Positions 20,300 to 25,177 of a stretch of DNA of 25,177 bases are shown here, piece by piece. Made by a program: the position numbers and the translations under genes. Source of the stretch: Reclinomonas americana ATCC 50394 (lineage: Eukaryota > Jakobida > Jakobea > Jakobida); NCBI GenBank assembly GCA_048213135.1, contig PS015443.1:1-25177 (forward strand), in the 5' to 3' direction. The notes beneath the pieces are model-generated. The model did not search any database, was not told where the DNA came from, and saw nothing but the letters and a program-made list of their open reading frames with translations. The stretch's first letter is position 1. Each line of letters opens with the position of its first letter.

Positions 20300-20655
20300 A
20301 TGGTGTGTTGTGCATGCTCTCTCTCTCTCTCTCTCTCTCGCAATCTCTGTCTCTCTCTGCTTCCCTTCCTCACACATGCGAGCACACAGAAATTCCGGAT
20401 CTGTGGCAACCTCGACGCACCCGACTGGCTGCTGGCCGAGCTGGCCTACCTCGCCAAGATTGTTTCGCACACACAAGCACACAAACCACCAAGAAGCACA
20501 CAATGAGAGAGAGAGATGTGTGACACGCACTCGCATTCAATCATTCACTCACTCTTCCACACTCTCACACTCACACAGACATCAGTGCGTTTCAAGCTGG
20601 TGGCCACTCAAGTCGTCTCACAACTCGTCGGCAGTGGCATTGATGTTGCGTCCAT

Positions 20656-20717
<62 letters not shown>

Positions 20718-21491
20718 CCCCATTCTCCTCTCTCATGCATGCATGCATTCACACTGTCCAGCATGAGAAAGTGGCCAAGTTGACAGCCGAGGCCATTCCT
20801 GACTCGTCAGATCTGCGCGGAGCTCTCGCCGCACTCACATTCCTCGTGCGCAACGCTGCGCGCTACTCCATCGACGAGGACACACTGATCAATGAGCTGC
20901 AGCAGCTCGGTCTTCCCAAGGGTGTGTTCGTTTGTTTGTTTGCCTCTCGCTTGTGGTGTGCTGCTCACGAGTGCGTAGAGCATGCGGATGCGCTCAAGCG
21001 GCCGTACCGAGACAACCTGGATGCGTTGCGCGCCAAGTTCAGCGAGCAGAGCATCAGATGTTGCGTCTTTCCGAGCCTTTTTCCTCCTTGCTTGTCTGCT
21101 GATCAATGCCTTTCTCTGTGCGTGCAGTGCCTACTGTGTCGTCGCTGGAGTGGAAGGTCAACTTTGTGGTGTCGAGCAGCAAGAGCGGGGTGCGTCCGTG
21201 TGTGCTTCCTTGTGTGTCGAACGGGCGGCTGCTGACTGTCAGATACAGAGCGCGCATGAACCGTACGTGGAGCTGCTGATGGGCGTGCGCTCGGAGGAGG
21301 CGCAGACGCGCAACAAGCGACCGGAGATGGTGCACTTTTCGGCCACACGCGACAAGTTCGACGTGCTGCTCACTGGTGAGACACTCACGCCAAATGAGCT
21401 TGCTGGAAAAGAACGACTCACCCGATTGATTGCTGCAGAACTGAGCGATGCGTATCGTTTGCTGGAGTCTCTGGAGCGCGAGCTGCGATAA
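20300..21491 (+). CDS. COMMD4: COMM domain protein, COMMD4 orthologue
   Basis: Subunit of the COMMD/CCC (Commander) complex that recycles endosomal cargo. Eight exons (20300-20302, 20390-20461, 20579-20644, 20762-20921, 20979-21059, 21128-21189, 21243-21375, 21439-21491) give 209 residues, against about 199 in human. The N-terminus MKFRICGNLDAPDWLLAE matches the COMMD4 start residue by residue, as do GSGIDHEKVAKLTAEA and LINELQQLGLPKEHADAL. The C-terminal COMM domain runs from about SSLEWKVNFVVSSS to FSATRDKFDVLLTEL and ends YRLLESLERELR. The first coding exon is the ATG alone. Two introns start with GTTGCG (20645, 21060) and are proven by the homology across them. It lies in tandem between KIF6 and the BLTP3-like gene with 90 and 147 bp spacers. 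Confidence 0.95.
20317..20339. repeat. (CT)n tract in COMMD4 intron 1
   Basis: About eleven CT units directly downstream of the COMMD4 start codon exon, inside the intron that ends at 20389. Confidence 0.85.
20661..20714. repeat. (AC)27 microsatellite in COMMD4 intron 3
   Basis: Fifty-four bases of pure AC make up almost half of the intron 20645-20761, which starts with the unusual donor GTTGCG. Intronic CA repeats can bind hnRNP L-type splicing regulators, so it may help define the intron. Length polymorphism is likely. Confidence 0.95.
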
Positions 21492-21638
21492 CTGCTACGT
21501 CCTTGTGCCGCACGCTGGTTTTGGTGGAGGTGGCATGGTGGACTTCTCAGTGAATTGATATTCCGGTGCAACGAAGGGAAATCATCGCGTCCTCTCTCGC
21601 TTGTTGAGCAGAGAGAGAGGGAGAGACAAAAGCTGACC

Positions 21639-22977
21639 ATGGTCGTCTCTCGTCTCGGTGTGGCATTCACTCTCCTCCGCCTCCTCCACCTATGTGTGTG
21701 AGACGCATATTCTCTCTCCTGATTCACACACAATCGCACACACAGTCCTCGCCTTTCTGCGCAAGTACCTCGTCATCTTCATCCGCGGCTTCCACCGCCG
21801 CCAGTTCAAGTTCTCGCTGCTCAAAGGCCAAAGCACCCTGCGCAATGTTGGTGTGTGTGAGAGAGTGGAGAGTGCATTCTGTATTCTCGACCTGGAGTGC
21901 TGATAATGATGTTCGCAGAACTCAACTGTGTGGTGCTCACTGACCTGCTTCGGCGAGCGGGCATTGGTCAGCTGGATGTTCGCCGTGCCTTTGTCAGCCA
22001 GTGCCTCATCGATGTTGAGTGTGTTCTGCATGCAGCAGTTGGTCATTCTCTTTCTTCACTCGCACTCTCTCTCCTCCTGTGCATGATCATGGCAGATCTC
22101 CATCACCAAGTTGAAGAAGAAGCCAGTGGAGATTCACCTGGAGCGAGTGGTGGTGGAGATTGAGGAGCGCGACGACTGGGAACCGTATCAGCATATTCTC
22201 GAAACACTCCTCAAACAGTATGTCGTTGAATCAGCTGCTCCCGCCCTCTTCCTCCGCTGCTGTTTCCTCACTGGAGTATGCTTTCTGCTGTCATTGTTGA
22301 TGTTGTGAACTCAAGAACGAGAGAGCCGGAGGAGGAGCAAAAGGAGTACACGTTGTCGGATCGACTGGCCGATGGTGCCACGATCACGGTGCAGCATCTG
22401 ACGGTGTTACTCCGCTTCGGCTCGGCCAAGAGTGTGCTGCGACCGCTGCCGTTGCGCATCGATGTGCGCGGTGTGCGTGTCACCACTGTGAACTCGTTGT
22501 GGGAGGTGCGTGTGCGGATGTACAGCTCGGGCGAAGTTGTGAAGAGATGCTCATGATTCTCGGCGGTAGGCGGCTCCTCTCAGCGACTGCATTCCGGCGG
22601 CGGCCGGCAAGAATTCCTTGTACATGTTCCGGTCGGTGGAGATCGAGAGTCTGTCGGTGGCGCTGGTTCAAGGCAATGGCGAACAGCTGTCGCTGATTCG
22701 CGACATGCCACTCAGCATCCGAGTGCGTTCTGTCGTCGAGCATGACCGAGACTCGCGCAGTTGCTGATTTTCTTCGTGCAGTTGGCGGTCAAGAAGCGAC
22801 TGAATCCGCTCATGGAGTTGTCGACGCACACCGAGATCCACATTCCGGCGTTGTCGATTGTGGCAGACAGCCAGTCGTTGGTCGAATGGGTCAGCGCGCT
22901 GCAGCATGCCGACAAGTGCATGGACCGATTGCCGCCCACTGGCCTGAGAGAACGCTTCGCCTCCATGTTGCGTGACA

Positions 22978-23018
<41 letters not shown>

Positions 23019-25177
23019 TACACTGTTTGCGAATGGTGATGCGGGCACCTTAACATTCGACCTGTACGCCAGTGGAGAAATGGACCCGGATCTGCAGGAG
23101 GTCCTGGGTGTGCTGCGATCGAGCGACCAGATGGTGGTGCGTACGTGCAATCTTGTTCACCTCTGTTTTGACTGCGGAGGATGATGGTCGATTTCATGGC
23201 GGTGCGTGACACAGGCCGACACCGAGGCGGACTTGGCCACCATCGACGAGGACACGTCGTCTTCCGAGGAGTACACGTACTCGGCGGCTGTGCCTGGCGG
23301 ATCCACACCCAGCACAATACAGGTGTGCAGTCAATCTCTCGCACGCGCACATCAAAGCATGCAAGCTCTCGTGGTCTGACTTGTCGCTCGTGTCATTGCA
23401 GTCGCCGCTGCTGGAGCTCAACTTTCGCCCCCTCCAAGTCATGAATGTTCTCATCGACAAACTCGACGTGTGCATCATGCCCATCAGTGGTTCCCCGAGC
23501 CGTATTCGAGTCAGCGCCGCACACATTCGGGTACTGTCGCCGTGCTACGTCCCCAGTCAAAAGCATTGGTAAGCTCACCCGCTGCCGCCCACTTGTGCAG
23601 ATTACCAAGTTTCGCTTTCCTTCGCGACCACCAGAGGAGACCACCACGCAGATCCAGTTGCCGGTGCTGGGCATCTACGATGAGGCCGACGAGTCGAGCC
23701 CGTCGCTGTGCATACTTGCGTGTCTGCCACCCTCGCGTCAGCGTTTCGTTGCTCGTCGCACGTCCCTTTGAGAGGAGTGTGTGCTGACGACTCCGTGGTG
23801 CAGGTGCTGCTGCGCGCGATGCACCACCCGCGCAGCCGTTTCCGGTACTCGAACACCGACCGCTCCCTTCGTGGATCGCCGCACGACCTTTCACCGGTGC
23901 GTTCTCTCTTGTCGGCACGCTTTCTTCCATTATCACGAAGCTGATGGTGCGGCGTTGCGTGTAGATCTGCATGACCAGGGCCTGGTGATTCGTATGGTCA
24001 AATCGTACCCGCCGCCGGCCAAACCCGCCATCCCAAAACACATGGAACTCCGTGTGTACCCGTGCGAGGTTGGGAGTGGCGATCGTAAGTATTATCGCCG
24101 AAGCTGACTCACGCCGGTGTGTGTGCCTGCAGATTACTCTATCCCTTCCGTTCCTCTCCAGAGTCATGGTGCTCGTCAAGCAGATTGCGGAGATGCAGGA
24201 GCGCTCGCCGTTGCCCGAGTACGAGTTTGAGCGTGATTTCAACCGCAATCGGTCCATGCACATTGAGTTGGACAGCATGAGCTTCCGATTGCCTGCCGAC
24301 GGTGTGTACGATGGCTCTCCAGTGGTGCAACTTGTCGCGGAGAAAGGTTGCGTGCCCACACACGCTCCCGACTCCGTCGCACCACTCTTATCGTGCGGTC
24401 CGTCGTTGCAGTGTCTGTGCGCATGCCGAGTGCAGAGTTTGACGTGTTGCCCATCCACGACCCCATCTTTGGCTTGGATGTGGCGGAAATGCGCGACCTT
24501 CGGCACACGATGCAAGCGATTGGTGCCAATCTGTGGAGCATGTTTGACACGAGATACCAGGTGTGTGGATGTGAGTGAGAACGGACGGTTGTGAACGCTG
24601 TGTGACGCTCCCGCCTGCTGCAGGTGACTTGTAACAACCTGTATGTGCGGATGAAGGACGAGCATGCGCAAATGTCGCATTTGGTGGAGCCATTCAGGTT
24701 GCGACTGCATGCTGCCCTTGTTTCAGATCCGTTGGTACGTGTGGTGCGCGCGTGCAGCTTCATTCCTAACGAGTCGTGCAGTCTCATGCGACGCGCCCAG
24801 ATTCCGCTGTTGTACCGAACCATTGCATCGTTTGAAGCCACACGTATCGTGGCGGGAGTATCCGAGTGGCAGTTGCGCCCACTTCCGTCTCTCTCTCTCA
24901 CTCTGCGGCGGCAGAATGCTCATTGCTTGTGTGTGTGGGGGAGCGCAGGTTGGGTCACTTGAAGCGCATATCACATGCATTCTCCACCGATCTCCAGCCC
25001 AAGGATGCGAGTGGTGTTGGTGTTGAGGTCCCTGCTGCACCTGTCGATGGTGTGTCTCGGAGAGTCGTCCCTTACTGCAATGCATACATGCTCATTCACT
25101 CGGCGTTGCTCGACAGAGGCAGCCAAAGCGCTCGAGACACTGCAGGAGGGAGCCATGGCTCTCTACACATTCTTGTT
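21639..25177 (+). CDS. chorein/VPS13-like bridge lipid-transfer protein (BLTP3 type), 3' end cut
   Basis: Rod-shaped protein expected to carry lipids between membranes at contact sites. The N-terminus spliced from 21639-21657, 21746-21850 and 21919-22013 reads as a chorein domain: MVVSRLVLAFLRKYLVIFIR, then FSLLKGQSTLRNVELNCVVL. It is followed by ISITKLKKKPVEIHLERVVV (22096-22217), DGATITVQHLTVLLRFGSA, TTVNSLWE (22316-22505), VEIESLSVALVQGN, IVADSQSLVEWVSAL, LLELNFRPLQVMNVLIDKLD and MELRVYPCE. These match the order of UHRF1BP1/SHIP164 repeats, which is why I prefer BLTP3 over VPS13. The start is chosen because exon 1 joins exon 2 in phase. One donor is GTTGAG (22014). The frame changes near the (CA)n tract at 22979-23014. 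Exon limits after about 22506 are only approximate. The gene runs off the window at AAKALETLQEGAMALYTFL. Confidence 0.8.
22979..23014. repeat. (CA)18 microsatellite at a frame change in the BLTP3-like gene
   Basis: Pure CA tract between two well-supported coding stretches in different frames (ending SMLR upstream, GDAGTLTFDLYASGE downstream). No AG acceptor lies between the repeat and the downstream coding, so the intron limits are unclear here. Confidence 0.9.

Noticed and set aside
20661-20714. AC repeat as telomeric or CRISPR-like repeat
   Set aside because: A plain dinucleotide microsatellite inside an intron, with no spacers and no telomere unit.
23511-24710. 399-residue minus-strand frame
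   Set aside because: It is antisense to BLTP3-like exons, lacks any recognisable domain and ignores the spliced plus-strand homology.

Overview
The window is nuclear DNA from a unicellular, very probably flagellated eukaryote. The signs are a high GC content, short introns (mostly 35-90 nt) ending in CAG or TAG, intergenic gaps of only 50-150 bp, histone genes, and a kinesin-9 (KIF6) that in known lineages goes with motile cilia. I cannot name the species. It looks like a scaffold from a draft assembly, with four runs of N (2580-3549, 4056-4254, 7782-8297, 8741-8760). No mobile element, CRISPR array, tRNA or rRNA was seen.

Layout: a GH27 alpha-galactosidase (+, 5' end cut) converges on a 79-residue coiled-coil gene (-). 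A fragment of an acidic, low-complexity protein (-) lies between two gaps. Next comes a large polytopic membrane protein (+), N-terminus lost in a gap. It converges on histone H2B (-), which is divergent from histone H4 (+) across a gapped shared promoter. A gene of about 5.4 kb (+) encodes a STAND-type P-loop NTPase with pentapeptide repeats and about 14 WD40 units. It converges, 50 bp apart, on a second unrecognised membrane protein (-). That gene is divergent by 136 bp from a tandem plus-strand trio: KIF6, COMMD4 and a chorein/VPS13-like bridge lipid-transfer protein of the BLTP3 (UHRF1BP1) type, which runs off the right edge. The neighbours belong to unrelated pathways (lysosomal glycan breakdown, chromatin, signalling, cilia, endosomal sorting, lipid transfer), so the order reflects genome packing rather than an operon.

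Two things stand out. First, many introns in nearly every gene start with GTTGNG (mostly GTTGCGT) rather than GTRNGT. Reading frame and family homology in GH27, KIF6 and COMMD4 show that several of these are real donors. Second, both histone genes have metazoan-style 3' stem-loops with a shared downstream signature although both appear to carry introns, and H4 has an 8-residue insertion in its N-terminal tail.
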